Below, in pieces: positions 7,133 through 18,483 of a stretch of DNA of 64,000 nucleotides. Source of the stretch: Mesorhizobium australicum WSM2073. GTDB taxonomy: Bacteria; Pseudomonadota; Alphaproteobacteria; Rhizobiales; Rhizobiaceae. The notes beneath the pieces are model-generated. The model had not been told where the DNA came from, did not search any database, and saw nothing but the letters and a program-made list of their open reading frames with translations. The stretch is taken from positions 310,001-374,000 of the forward strand of contig NC_019973.1 of assembly GCF_000230995.2 (NCBI RefSeq), written 5' to 3'. Position 1 is the first letter of the stretch. Every line of letters starts with the position of its first letter. Position numbers and translations under genes: made by a program.

Positions 7133-8506
7133 TCAGCGAGGGCGAGGCGTGACCCCCATCGGCAGACCGCCTTGCGGCTGCGTGGTCAATTTCTGCACCG
7201 GCCAGGGTTTTGTTTCAGCGGTCGCGTCGAAGCGGAAGCGTGACAAGAGGATGGCGAGCGCGATGATTGCCTCCTGCATGGCGAAGCTGGCGCCGATGCA
7301 GACGCGCGGGCCGGCGCCGAAGGGCAGATATTGGAAGCGGTCGATCTTTTCACGGTTTCCCGGATGGAAGCGTTCGGGCAGGAAGGCGTCGGGCCGGTCC
7401 CACAGCTTCCTGTGGCGGTGAACGACCCATGGCATCACCAGCACGGCGGCGTGCTTGGGGATATAAAGATCCTTCCACATTTCCGGAACGATCGGCTCGC
7501 GATTGATCGATGGCGCCGGCGGGTAGAGCCGAAGCGCCTCGTCGAAAGCGGCGCGTGTCAGCGGCATGGCGTCGAGCCACTTCGCCGGATCGGGCTCGCG
7601 CGCCAGCACCCGGTCGATCTCCTGTTCGACCCGGTCGCGCTCCCAGGGCGATTCGGCCAGGCAATAGAGCGTCCAGCCGAGCGCGCGCGCCGTGGTCTCG
7701 TGGCCGGCGCCGATGAAGGTGATGATGTTGTCCTCGACTTCCGGGCGCGTCAGTCCGTCGGGGCCTTCGGCCTTGAGCAGCAGCGTCAGGAAATCCTGCG
7801 GCACGGCATCGGGGTCGCGCCTGACCTTCTCTTCGCGCATCTTGACCGTGTCGGTCACGATCTTGCGGAAATAGGCCATGGTCTTGCGGCCGCGGATACG
7901 GGTCAGCCGCGGCAGCCAGTCGGGCGCGCGCAGCAGGTCGAGCGGATCCACGCGGCCCATGGTTTCGAACAGGCGGTCGATCTCGTTGGCGAAACTGCCG
8001 GGCTCGCCCGCGATCTCGCCGGAAAACAGCGTCTCGGCCAGGATGTCATAGGTGAGCAGCGTCATGTCATGGGCGATATCGGACGTGCCGCCGGCCTCGT
8101 AACGGGTGACGAACTCCAGCGTCCGTTTCAGCATCGGCTGGACGAAGCCGAAAATGTGGCGTGGCGTGAACACCGGCGCCATTGCCTTGCGCGACCGCTT
8201 CCACACCTCGCCCTCGGCCGTCAGCAGGCCGTCGCGCAGGATCGGCCTCAGTATCTTCTGGCGCACCGTCGCCATCTTGTAGTTCTTGGCGTTGTCGACC
8301 AGCACATGGCGGATCAGGCCCGGATCATTGGCGATGACCAGCGGCCCACCAGCGCCCTTGGCAGAAATCCAGGGTTCGTTGTAGGTCGGCTCGCCCCAGA
8401 GTTCGAGCGGGTTGCGATAGACGATGCGGATCATTTCCAGCGTCGAAGGCGGCGACGTGCGCGGCTTCGGGGCGGGAGGAACGAATGGGGCGGGCTGCGT
8501 GTCCAT
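7133..8506 (-). CDS. Cytochrome P450
   Basis: A 457-residue soluble bacterial P450. The I-helix oxygen-binding motif GAGHETTA, the ExxR helix (EALRLYPP) and the heme-thiolate loop FGAGPRVCIG, with the ligand Cys near residue 403, are all intact, so it should be an active monooxygenase. There is no fused reductase domain, so it needs separate electron donors. ATG 8506 follows GGAG with about 7 bases' spacing; longer versions back to 8641 would overlap the divergent FMN reductase leader. The 3' end is 13 bases from the convergent NDUFA9-type gene, with a small hairpin (GCCCTC/GAGGGC, 7129-7143) across the junction. The substrate is unknown. Confidence 0.93.
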   Translation of the reverse strand: MDTQPAPFVPPAPKPRTSPPSTLEMIRIVYRNPLELWGEPTYNEPWISAKGAGGPLVIANDPGLIRHVLVDNAKNYKMATVRQKILRPILRDGLLTAEGEVWKRSRKAMAPVFTPRHIFGFVQPMLKRTLEFVTRYEAGGTSDIAHDMTLLTYDILAETLFSGEIAGEPGSFANEIDRLFETMGRVDPLDLLRAPDWLPRLTRIRGRKTMAYFRKIVTDTVKMREEKVRRDPDAVPQDFLTLLLKAEGPDGLTRPEVEDNIITFIGAGHETTARALGWTLYCLAESPWERDRVEQEIDRVLAREPDPAKWLDAMPLTRAAFDEALRLYPPAPSINREPIVPEMWKDLYIPKHAAVLVMPWVVHRHRKLWDRPDAFLPERFHPGNREKIDRFQYLPFGAGPRVCIGASFAMQEAIIALAILLSRFRFDATAETKPWPVQKLTTQPQGGLPMGVTPRPR

Positions 8507-8718
8507 GAAGTGCTCCGCTGTTCCCATCAATGTAGTGGCTGCCACCTCGGGCGTCCATGTCACCGAACGGCAAACCGGACCGATGACGGCGGGAACGCCA
8601 GGGCGGACAGTCCGTTCATCCGATCGTGACCATTCCGTCAAGGGTCCAACCTTGCCCGTTGGAACGCTCTGCCGTAGTGGCAGTCATCGACGGATACCCC
8701 CCGACAAAGGAGCCTGCC

Positions 8719-9288
8719 TTGAAGCACCAGTTGAACATCATCATCGGCAGCACGCGGCCCGGCCGCGCTGGCCCGGTTTTCGCCGAATGGCTGGAGACGT
8801 TCGTACGCGAAGACGGAAAATTCGAGCCAGTGCTGACCGACATAGCCGCGTTCAACCTGCCGGTCCTGGATGAACCGCATCATCCAAGGCTCGGCAATTA
8901 TCAGAACGACCACACCAAGGCTTGGTCGAAGGCGATGGATGCCGCTGACGCCTTCGTGTTCGTGGCGCCGGAATACAATTACTTCGCCGCACCCGCGATC
9001 ATCAACGCGATCGACTATCTCGCCCGCGAATGGAAATACAAGCCCGCTGCGATCTTCAGTTATGGGGGTGTCTCCGGCGGCCTGCGCGCGGCGCAGGCGC
9101 TGAAGCCGCTGCTGACCTCGGTCGGCATCATGCCTATCCCGGAAGGTGTCGCGCTGCCGCTGTACCAGAAACTGCTCGACGAGAACGGCGCCTTCGATGC
9201 CAGCGAGCAAGTGCGGGGCGGGACCAAGACCATGCTGGACGAACTGTTGCGCTGGAGCGAGGCGTTGAAACCGATGCGCGCCGCCTGA
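8719..9288 (+). CDS. NADPH-dependent FMN reductase family protein
   Basis: A 189-residue flavodoxin-like protein of the NADPH-dependent FMN reductase (PF03358) family. The FMN phosphate-binding loop GSTRPGRAGP is near residues 9-18, APEYNYFAAPAIINAIDY near 81-98 is the family's signature, and FSYGGVSGGLRAAQAL follows. TTG 8719 is preferred because AAAGGAG lies just upstream; the reading frame is open back to 8626 but that part lacks family character. It diverges from the cytochrome P450 gene across about 210 bp. Supply of reduced flavin or quinone reduction are both possible. Confidence 0.87.
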   Translation: MKHQLNIIIGSTRPGRAGPVFAEWLETFVREDGKFEPVLTDIAAFNLPVLDEPHHPRLGNYQNDHTKAWSKAMDAADAFVFVAPEYNYFAAPAIINAIDYLAREWKYKPAAIFSYGGVSGGLRAAQALKPLLTSVGIMPIPEGVALPLYQKLLDENGAFDASEQVRGGTKTMLDELLRWSEALKPMRAA

Positions 9289-9363
9289 GAGAGCCGCCTC
9301 AGCGCGGCTTGCTTGCGCCATAAAGAGGTGGAATGGTCGGCAAACGACTGAGCCGGGGGCGGT

Positions 9364-12256
<2,893 letters not shown>

Positions 12257-12384
12257 GGTTTCGCCAGCCTTTTTGACAGATTGGCATAGCTCGTGCCCGC
12301 GCCAATAATGAGGATGCGCCGGAACAGAAGGCCTTCGAAGACATTGTGACAGTGTCCATCACAATTTCTTTCAGGAGGCTTTTC

Positions 12385-12462
12385 ATGGGACGCGGCATTC
12401 TACTCTGGTTGCTCGGCATTCCGATTCCGATCATCATCCTCATCATGCTGTTCGTACGGTAG
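12385..12462 (+). CDS. 25-residue single-pass membrane peptide
   Basis: ATG 12385 is preceded by a perfect AGGAGG at 12373-12378 with a 6-base spacer. It encodes 25 residues: a short MGRG start, then an almost wholly hydrophobic helix (LLWLLGIPIPIIILIML) and a terminal FVR. The stop at 12460-12462 is 9 bases from the next gene's ATG, so the two are probably co-transcribed and perhaps coupled. I know no function; small rhizobial proteins with a G-I-P-I-P helix are usually called hypothetical. The ribosome binding site and compositional bias make chance unlikely. Confidence 0.7.
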   Translation: MGRGILLWLLGIPIPIIILIMLFVR

Positions 12463-12471
12463 GGGGCGTCG

Positions 12472-13389
12472 ATGCAGTCCACCCTATCGGCTGTCGACGT
12501 ATCCGCTTCCACGGAATCGTCCTCCACCGCCGTCAGCTGGGGACCGATCATCGCCGGCGCTTTCGCGGCCTCGACGTTGACGTTCATCCTCATGCTGCTC
12601 GGCTCAGGCCTTGGGCTCAGCATGGTTTCACCATGGTCGGGCTCTGGCGCGTCAATCACCACCTTCGCGGTTTCCACCGCCGTCTGGCTGGTGATCGTGC
12701 AGTGGCTGTCCGCCGGTGTAGGCGGCTACCTTGCGGGCCGGTTGCGGACCAAATGGGTCGGCATCCACACCGACGAAGTCTATTTCCGTGACACTGCGCA
12801 CGGCTTTCTCGCCTGGGCACTGGCCACCTTGCTGGTCGCCGGCGTGCTTGGCTCGGCACTTTCCGCCGCGATTGGTTCAGGTGTGCAGGCCGCGTCCACC
12901 GTGGCCTCGGGAGCCGCCATGGGTGCGTCGGCCGGCGCCTCGGCGAATGCCAGCGGTGCATCGACCGACAATGCGACCTCCTATCTGGTGGATTCGCTGT
13001 TCCGCCCTGCCGATCCGGCCAAGCTCGCCACCGCCAATCCTGCCGACGAAGCCGCCGCGGCCGGGCAGGCCTCGCGGATCCTGATTGCCGGCGCCGTCGC
13101 CGGCGAGGTTTCGGCGGAAGACAAGACCTATCTTGCGCAATTGGTCGCCGCGCGCACCGGCCTTTCCGAGGCTGATGCCAAGACGCGTGTCGACACGGTG
13201 CTGGCGAAGGCGCAGGACGCAAAGGTCAAGGCGAAGCAGGCGGCCGACACGGCAAGGAAAGCAAGCGCCACTTTCGCGCTTCTCGGCGCCTTGTCGCTGG
13301 TCATCGGCGCCTTCATCGCCAGTGCGGCCGCAGCGCTCGGCGGCAGGCAGCGCGATGAAGAGGAAGCGGTGTTCCTGACCAACGGCTGA
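12472..13389 (+). CDS. Alanine/serine-rich integral membrane protein, unknown function
   Basis: A 305-residue protein with a short cytoplasmic Ser/Thr-rich start, transmembrane segments near 25-50, 60-85 and 105-130, a long Ala/Ser-rich soluble loop (about 135-260) and a last transmembrane segment near 265-290. The loop includes a stretch rich in Ala and Asp (TYLAQLVAARTGLSEADAK) that resembles small membrane-associated helical repeats. GXXXG-like motifs in the first helices suggest oligomerisation. I cannot assign a function. It follows a 25-residue membrane peptide by 9 bases and is closed by a bidirectional terminator. Confidence 0.8.
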   Translation: MQSTLSAVDVSASTESSSTAVSWGPIIAGAFAASTLTFILMLLGSGLGLSMVSPWSGSGASITTFAVSTAVWLVIVQWLSAGVGGYLAGRLRTKWVGIHTDEVYFRDTAHGFLAWALATLLVAGVLGSALSAAIGSGVQAASTVASGAAMGASAGASANASGASTDNATSYLVDSLFRPADPAKLATANPADEAAAAGQASRILIAGAVAGEVSAEDKTYLAQLVAARTGLSEADAKTRVDTVLAKAQDAKVKAKQAADTARKASATFALLGALSLVIGAFIASAAAALGGRQRDEEEAVFLTNG

Positions 13390-13412
13390 AGGCAGCATCA
13401 CGCCAAAATTAC

Positions 13413-13438
13413 AGAGCCCGGCATCGACCGGGCTCTTT
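13413..13438. terminator. Bidirectional rho-independent terminator between the membrane protein gene and pntB
   Basis: AGAGCCCGG (13413-13421) and CCGGGCTCT (13428-13436) form a 9-bp stem with a 6-base loop. T-rich sequence flanks it on both strands (CTCTTTCT forward, GTAATTTT reverse), so it can end both convergent transcripts. Confidence 0.8.
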
Positions 13439-13463
13439 CTATTCGACGATCAAGACCGACCGG

Positions 13464-14861
13464 TCAGTGATCCATCGCCTTGACGATTTCCTCGGTCATC
13501 TTCTTGGCGTCGCCGAGCAGCATCATGGTGCCGTCCTTGTAGAACAGCGTGTTGTCGATGCCGGCATAGCCGGACCCGAGCGAGCGCTTGACGAACAGGC
13601 AGGTGCGGGCCTTGTCGACGTCGAGGATCGGCATGCCGTAGATGGGCGACGACTTGTCGTCGCGCGCGGACGGGTTGGTGACGTCGTTGGCGCCGATGAC
13701 GTAGGCGACGTCGGCCTGGGCAAACTCCGAGTTGATGTCCTCGAGCTCGAATACTTCGTCGTACGGCACGTTGGCTTCGGCGAGCAGCACATTCATGTGG
13801 CCGGGCATGCGGCCGGCGACGGGGTGGATGGCATATTTGACGTCGACGCCGTTGGCCTTGAGCTTGTCGGCCATTTCACGCAGCGCATGCTGCGCCTGGG
13901 CGACCGCCATGCCGTAACCCGGCACGATGATGACCTTCTGCGCGTTCATCATGAGGTAGGCGGCATCGTCGGCCGAACCCTGCTTGACGGTGCGCTCGAT
14001 GCCGTCATCGGCCGCAGCGGCGGTCTCGCCGCCGAAGCCGCCGAGGATGACCGAGATGAAGCTTCGGTTCATGCCCTTGCACATGATGTAGGACAGGATC
14101 GCGCCCGACGAGCCGACCAGCGCGCCGGTGATGATCAGCGCCAGATTGCCGAGCGTGAAGCCAAGGGCGGCGGCCGCCCAGCCGGAATAGGAATTCAGCA
14201 TCGATACGACCACCGGCATGTCGGCGCCACCGATCGGGATGATCAGGAGCACGCCGAGCACCAGCGAGGCGGCAACGATCAGCCAGAACACCAGTTTCGA
14301 TTCCGTGGTGACCAGCAGCACGATCAGCACGATCAGGGCCACGCCAAGGGCAGCGTTGATGACGTGACGGCCGCCGATCATGATCGGCTTGCCCGACATG
14401 CGGCCGTCGAGCTTCAGGAAGGCAATGACTGAGCCGGTGAAGGTGATGGCACCGATGGCGACGCCAAGGCTCATCTCGACCAGCGCCTGGGCATGGATGT
14501 CGCCATCCGTGCCGATGCCGAAGCTTTCCGGCGCGTAGATGGCCGCGGCCGCCACCATGACGGCGGCAAGGCCGACGAGCGAGTGGAAGGCGGCGACCAG
14601 TTGCGGCATCGAGGTCATGGCGATGCGGCGCGCGGTGACGGCGCCGACGCCACCGCCAATGGCGAGGCCAAGCACGATCAGGCCGAAGCGACCGGCGGAC
14701 GGGGTTGCCAGCGCCAGCGTGGTGGCAATGGCGATGCCCATGCCGATCATGCCGTAGAGATTGCCCTGCCGGCTGGTGGTCGGATGCGAGAGGCCGCGCA
14801 ACGCCATGATGAACAGGACGCCGGATACCAGATAGAGGAAGGAGGCGAGATTGACGGTCAC
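13464..14861 (-). CDS. pntB: NAD(P) transhydrogenase subunit beta
   Basis: A 465-residue membrane subunit of proton-translocating transhydrogenase, which uses the proton gradient to make NADPH from NADH. About nine transmembrane segments fill residues 1-270. The C-terminal domain III binds NADP(H): VPGYGMAVAQAQHA near 315-330, HPVAGRMPGHMNVLLAEA near 345-362 and GANDVTNPSARDDKSSPIYGMP near 385-406 are all classic. Order pntAA-pntAB-pntB on the minus strand, with almost no gaps, is a single operon. Confidence 0.97.
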   Translation of the reverse strand: MTVNLASFLYLVSGVLFIMALRGLSHPTTSRQGNLYGMIGMGIAIATTLALATPSAGRFGLIVLGLAIGGGVGAVTARRIAMTSMPQLVAAFHSLVGLAAVMVAAAAIYAPESFGIGTDGDIHAQALVEMSLGVAIGAITFTGSVIAFLKLDGRMSGKPIMIGGRHVINAALGVALIVLIVLLVTTESKLVFWLIVAASLVLGVLLIIPIGGADMPVVVSMLNSYSGWAAAALGFTLGNLALIITGALVGSSGAILSYIMCKGMNRSFISVILGGFGGETAAAADDGIERTVKQGSADDAAYLMMNAQKVIIVPGYGMAVAQAQHALREMADKLKANGVDVKYAIHPVAGRMPGHMNVLLAEANVPYDEVFELEDINSEFAQADVAYVIGANDVTNPSARDDKSSPIYGMPILDVDKARTCLFVKRSLGSGYAGIDNTLFYKDGTMMLLGDAKKMTEEIVKAMDH

Positions 14862-14862
14862 G

Positions 14863-15291
14863 TCACTTGTCCTTCTTCTTGTACATGGCCAGCATGCGCT
14901 GGGTGACGAGGAAGCCGCCGAAGATGTTGACCGAGACCAGCATCAGCGCGACGAAACCGAAGCCGGCGGCGACGCCGGAGGCCGCGATGCCGACGGCGAG
15001 CAGCGCACCGACGACAATGACCGACGAGATGGCGTTGGTGACGGCCATCAGCGGCGTGTGCAGTGCCGGGGTCACCGACCAGACGACGTAATAGCCGACG
15101 AAGATCGCCAGGATGAAGATGGCGAAACGGAAGACGAAGGGATCGATGGCCCCGCCCGAGAGCGCATGCGCGGCATCACCGGCCGCCTCTGCACCGCCTG
15201 GGGCATTGGCCAGGTTCTGCACCGCGAGCCGAACGGCAGCGCTTGCCTGGTCGAGCTGATCCAAGGCTTTCTGCAAGGTCTGGTCCATCAC
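14863..15291 (-). CDS. pntAB: NAD(P) transhydrogenase subunit alpha part 2
   Basis: A 142-residue membrane part of the alpha subunit, which in alphaproteobacteria is encoded separately from the NAD-binding part. After an N-terminal tail of about 50 residues come about four transmembrane helices (starting [21 protein letters not shown]) with the conserved [19 protein letters not shown] segment near 80-98. It overlaps the upstream pntAA by 4 bases and is separated from pntB by one base. Together with the two neighbours it makes the complete three-subunit enzyme. Confidence 0.96.
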   Translation of the reverse strand: MMDQTLQKALDQLDQASAAVRLAVQNLANAPGGAEAAGDAAHALSGGAIDPFVFRFAIFILAIFVGYYVVWSVTPALHTPLMAVTNAISSVIVVGALLAVGIAASGVAAGFGFVALMLVSVNIFGGFLVTQRMLAMYKKKDK

Positions 15292-16562
15292 GCGGTCCCT
15301 TTCGGCTTCGGCGAGGGTGACTTGGATGCGGCGGTCTTCCCGGGCGCGGCCTTCCTGGGCGCGGCCGTGGCATCGGCGACCATGGTCGTGGCCGGGATCG
15401 CGGCCGGCTCGACATAAGGCTGCTGGTCGGCCTTGGCGAAGGCCGGATGAACGACCTTGCCGCCGTCGGTCAGCATGGTTGCCTTGACCAGATCGTCGTC
15501 GCGATTGATGGCAAGCGTCTTGGTCGTCTTGTCGACGAGCGTCTCGACGAAGGCGAACAGGTTCCTGGCATAAAGCAGCGAGGCCGATGCCGCGATGCGA
15601 CCTGGCACGTTGAGATGACCGACGATCTTCACATTGTTGACCGTGGTGACGATCTTGCCGGCCTCGGCGCCCTCGACATTGCCGCCACGCTCGACGGCGA
15701 GGTCGATGATCACCGAGCCCGGCTTCATCGAGGCGACCATCGCCGCCGACACCAGCTTCGGCGCAGGCCGGCCGGGGATCAGCGCCGTGGTGATGACGAT
15801 GTCCTGCTTGGCGATGTGTTCGGCGGTCAGCGCCGCCTGCTTGGCCTGGTACTCCTTCGACATTTCCTTGGCGTAGCCGCCGGCCGTCTCGGCGGCCTTG
15901 AACTCCTCGTCCTCGACTGCGAGGAACTTCGCGCCGAGCGAGGCGACTTGTTCCTTGGCGGCGGGCCGAACGTCGGTGGCGGTGACGACGGCACCGAGAC
16001 GGCGCGCGGTGGCGATCGCCTGCAGGCCGGCAACGCCGACGCCCATGATGAAGACCTTGGCCGCCGGCACCGTGCCAGCCGCCGTCATCATCATCGGCAG
16101 CGCCCGGTCGTATTCGGCGGCTCCGTCGATCACCGCCTGGTAGCCGGCAAGATTGGCCTGGCTGGACAGGACGTCCATCGATTGCGCGCGGGTGATGCGC
16201 GGCATGAACTCCATCGAGAAGGCGGTGACGCCGGCTTTGGCCAAGGCCGCGACAGCCGCATCGTTGCCGTAGGGATCCATGATGGCGATCACCGCGGCGC
16301 CGGATTTGTAACTCTTCAGCTCGGCATCCGTTGGCCGGCGAACCTTCAGCACGACATCGGCATTGGCGACATCCGAGGCCTTGCCGATGACAGCACCCGT
16401 CTTGGCAAACTCTTCGTCGGGGATACGCGAGCCGGTGCCGGCACCGGCTTCGACGACCACATCGAAACCCAGGGCCGTCAGCCGCTTCACCGTATCGGGC
16501 GAAGCCGCGACACGCGGCTCGTTCGCATCGAGCTCACGAGGGATGAAAACCGTCTGTCCCAC
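15288..16562 (-). CDS. pntAA: NAD(P) transhydrogenase subunit alpha part 1
   Basis: A 424-residue cytoplasmic NAD(H)-binding domain I, related to alanine dehydrogenase. The N-terminus carries [18 protein letters not shown], the second lobe has the dinucleotide fold [22 protein letters not shown] near 170-190, and the conserved mobile-loop region includes [20 protein letters not shown] near 255. The last 40 residues (Ala/Pro/Lys-rich, [15 protein letters not shown]) are a low-complexity tail. GTG 16562 gives the usual family start ([11 protein letters not shown]). First gene of the pnt operon. Confidence 0.96.
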   Translation of the reverse strand: MGQTVFIPRELDANEPRVAASPDTVKRLTALGFDVVVEAGAGTGSRIPDEEFAKTGAVIGKASDVANADVVLKVRRPTDAELKSYKSGAAVIAIMDPYGNDAAVAALAKAGVTAFSMEFMPRITRAQSMDVLSSQANLAGYQAVIDGAAEYDRALPMMMTAAGTVPAAKVFIMGVGVAGLQAIATARRLGAVVTATDVRPAAKEQVASLGAKFLAVEDEEFKAAETAGGYAKEMSKEYQAKQAALTAEHIAKQDIVITTALIPGRPAPKLVSAAMVASMKPGSVIIDLAVERGGNVEGAEAGKIVTTVNNVKIVGHLNVPGRIAASASLLYARNLFAFVETLVDKTTKTLAINRDDDLVKATMLTDGGKVVHPAFAKADQQPYVEPAAIPATTMVADATAAPRKAAPGKTAASKSPSPKPKGTA

Positions 16563-16649
16563 CGCATGATCCTTTCGGCCGGAACCTGTCTGCGCGAAGT
16601 GTCGACCGGGATATCCGGCGACGTCAACCGCAAGAGCGTTTTGGAAGGT

Positions 16650-16874
16650 CTATCGCAGAATGAAGGCGCCGACTGCCAGAATAAGCACGAACAGGATCAG
16701 CGCAGAGAAGAAGCCGCCCGCGAAGAAGCCGAAAGCCATCGCCAGGAGAAGCGCGCCGCAGAAGAGCGAGCCATATTTGGCCAGCGCCAGGAAGCCCGCA
16801 TAGGTGCGGTCATGCTCGGCATAGTCCATCTTCGCGCCCAGTTCTACAGGACCGCTCGGCGTGTGCTCAGCCAT
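16650..16874 (-). CDS. aa3-type cytochrome c oxidase subunit IV
   Basis: A 74-residue bacterial aa3-oxidase subunit IV (PF07835 type), a one- or two-helix accessory peptide of the respiratory oxidase in alphaproteobacteria. MDYAEHDRTYAGFLALAKY just before the first helix is the family signature; a Gly/Phe-rich hydrophobic region (residues 35-73) makes the membrane hairpin. ATG 16874 has AGGGG upstream; an in-frame ATG at 16907 would add 11 unlike residues. It lies about 90 bases upstream of pntAA on the same strand and may share its transcript. The main oxidase genes are not in the window. Confidence 0.88.
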   Translation of the reverse strand: MAEHTPSGPVELGAKMDYAEHDRTYAGFLALAKYGSLFCGALLLAMAFGFFAGGFFSALILFVLILAVGAFILR

Positions 16875-17035
16875 AGGAATACCCCTTCGAAGACATCTTT
16901 CAGGCACATACCGAAAAGCTGGGCGCAGGGCAATGGCGCTATTGCCGCATCGCAGCCGACAACTCCCTCAAGGGAAAATTGAAACTGGCGGCCGATGCCC
17001 GCGGGATGGCTTTTGCGCGAGCCCTGCCCAGCGTC

Positions 17036-17185
17036 TCAGCCAGCAAGGTGAGGAAAAAGCCCGAGCAGCCCAACGACAATCAGATAGAGCGCGACGATGT
17101 AGTTCAGGAGCCGCGGCATGATCAGGATCAGCACGCCGGCGATCAGCGAGATAAGCGGTGTGAGCGCGAGCGAGTGGATGGTCAT
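17036..17185 (-). CDS. DUF3096-type small membrane protein
   Basis: A 49-residue peptide with two hydrophobic helices (about 8-24 and 31-45) joined by MPRLLNYI, ending LLGLFPHLAG; this fits the small DUF3096 family. ATG 17185 follows GGAAGGA at good spacing, whereas the longer frame to 17260 adds a Cys/Pro-rich leader with no family character. It lies between the FeeM-like gene and the oxidase subunit gene, all on the minus strand. Function unknown. Confidence 0.72.
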   Translation of the reverse strand: MTIHSLALTPLISLIAGVLILIMPRLLNYIVALYLIVVGLLGLFPHLAG

Positions 17186-17328
17186 GACCGTATTCCTTCC
17201 CACGAACAATGCGACAGGAGCCCGGGGCGAAATGCCCGTTGGGCAGGATCGCGGCGACACTCGATGGCGATGCCGCTACCTATAACGGCGAAGCTGCGGG
17301 AAGGTTCAGATGCAAGGACGACGCCCGT

Positions 17329-18090
17329 TCAGGCAGCATCGCGGTAGTATTTCGCCGTCGGCACTATGGACAGCGGCGTCAGCCGGTTGATGGCCGGATT
17401 GGCGAACATCATCCGCTGTTCCACGGCTGTCGACTTAAAGAACGGAAACCGTTCGAGTGTCTGGCGCAAGTTTTCGCCGCACGGGATTTCGAACAGAGCG
17501 ATCGGCGCAAGGACTCCCGGGAACACCTTGCCCTCTGTCCTCTGAACGGCATGAAAGATACGAGCATAGTAAGCGGAGTGCTCGATCTTGACCGGCGTTA
17601 GCACTGCGGTAAGCCCAAAGTAAGAAGCGGCCACCATGCCAAGCCTGAGCGTCAGAAAAGGCAGAACTCCGGGCGCGGGCGCACTGTCGGGATCGGTTGC
17701 GAAACGAGTCCCGTCGATGAACGTCTCTCCGCGGGCAAGCCGCTCGGCCAATATTTCGGGATAGGCGTCAACGGACGGCGAATGAGGGTGCTCTCTGGAA
17801 ATGTAGTGAAGCCGTAACGTGCTGACCAGGTGTCCATCGAAATAGACGCCGAACCGATAGGAATTCGGCAGATTGTCCCAGCGATCCTCGAACATCCCGC
17901 TGGCGATCGGGCCGCACATGCCCGATTGCAGGTAGGATTGATAGCGAAGGCGGTAGATCGCCTCCAGATCCTCGCCTCCAGTGATGAGACGGTAGTCGAC
18001 ATGCTCCAGCAATTGCATGATCGACTGGTTCAGCGCCGACCCAGCATTGGAGCTGGCGCCAGCCCGCGCATCGTTTCTCGCAGCATCCAT
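17329..18090 (-). CDS. FeeM-type N-acyl amino acid synthase / autoinducer-synthase-like acyltransferase
   Basis: A 253-residue member of the GNAT-fold group containing FeeM and LuxI-like synthases, which transfer a fatty acyl chain from acyl-ACP to an amino acid. Family features are YRLRYQSYL near 47-55 (the R-x-x-Y entry motif), DRWDNLPNSYRFGVYFDG near 70-87, the central TRFATDPDSA near 128-137 and RLGMVAASYFGLT near 150-162. The C-terminus KSTAVEQRMMF is also typical. ATG 18090 has GAGGA 7 bases upstream; TTG 18096 is too close to it. No LuxR-type regulator is adjacent. The product, a long-chain N-acyl amino acid or none, is inferred from the family. Confidence 0.8.
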   Translation of the reverse strand: MDAARNDARAGASSNAGSALNQSIMQLLEHVDYRLITGGEDLEAIYRLRYQSYLQSGMCGPIASGMFEDRWDNLPNSYRFGVYFDGHLVSTLRLHYISREHPHSPSVDAYPEILAERLARGETFIDGTRFATDPDSAPAPGVLPFLTLRLGMVAASYFGLTAVLTPVKIEHSAYYARIFHAVQRTEGKVFPGVLAPIALFEIPCGENLRQTLERFPFFKSTAVEQRMMFANPAINRLTPLSIVPTAKYYRDAA

Positions 18091-18483
18091 TCTCAAGTCC
18101 TCGTATCCGCCGTGAACAGGCTATTCGAGTTGAAATGAGACACAAGCCGAAAATTGGATCCCACTGGTTTACCACTTGTTAACCTTAACAGCTGGAGATC
18201 TATGGCCGCGGAGTGGTTGCTGAAGGGGCAGCCTGGACGTTCTAATCCAAGCCTTCATTCCTATGAAAGGCGCTGCAAACTCGGGCGTGAAAAGCACTGG
18301 AGCGTTCCGCTTTGACAGATGCGCCGATCCGGTCAAACCTTTTCGCTTCTTCAAAATCGGCCAAAACTACTGCGCGTCTTGGTTGGATTTGTTCGCCGCC
18401 GATAAAAATATTCTGGTTCGCACCAACCGCACGACCCAAGCACGCGCTTTATCAACTTCGATTGGCAGAATTTGCGACGAAAG
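18091..18483. other. 393-bp intergenic stretch upstream of the FeeM-like gene
   Basis: This gap separates the start of the FeeM-like gene from the stop of the GGDEF-EAL gene, both on the minus strand. It must hold the FeeM promoter. The part nearest the gene is AT-richer and contains GTTAACCTTAAC at 18178-18189. Short open frames on both strands lack ribosome binding sites and protein-like composition. I see no RNA gene or insertion sequence end. Confidence 0.4.
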
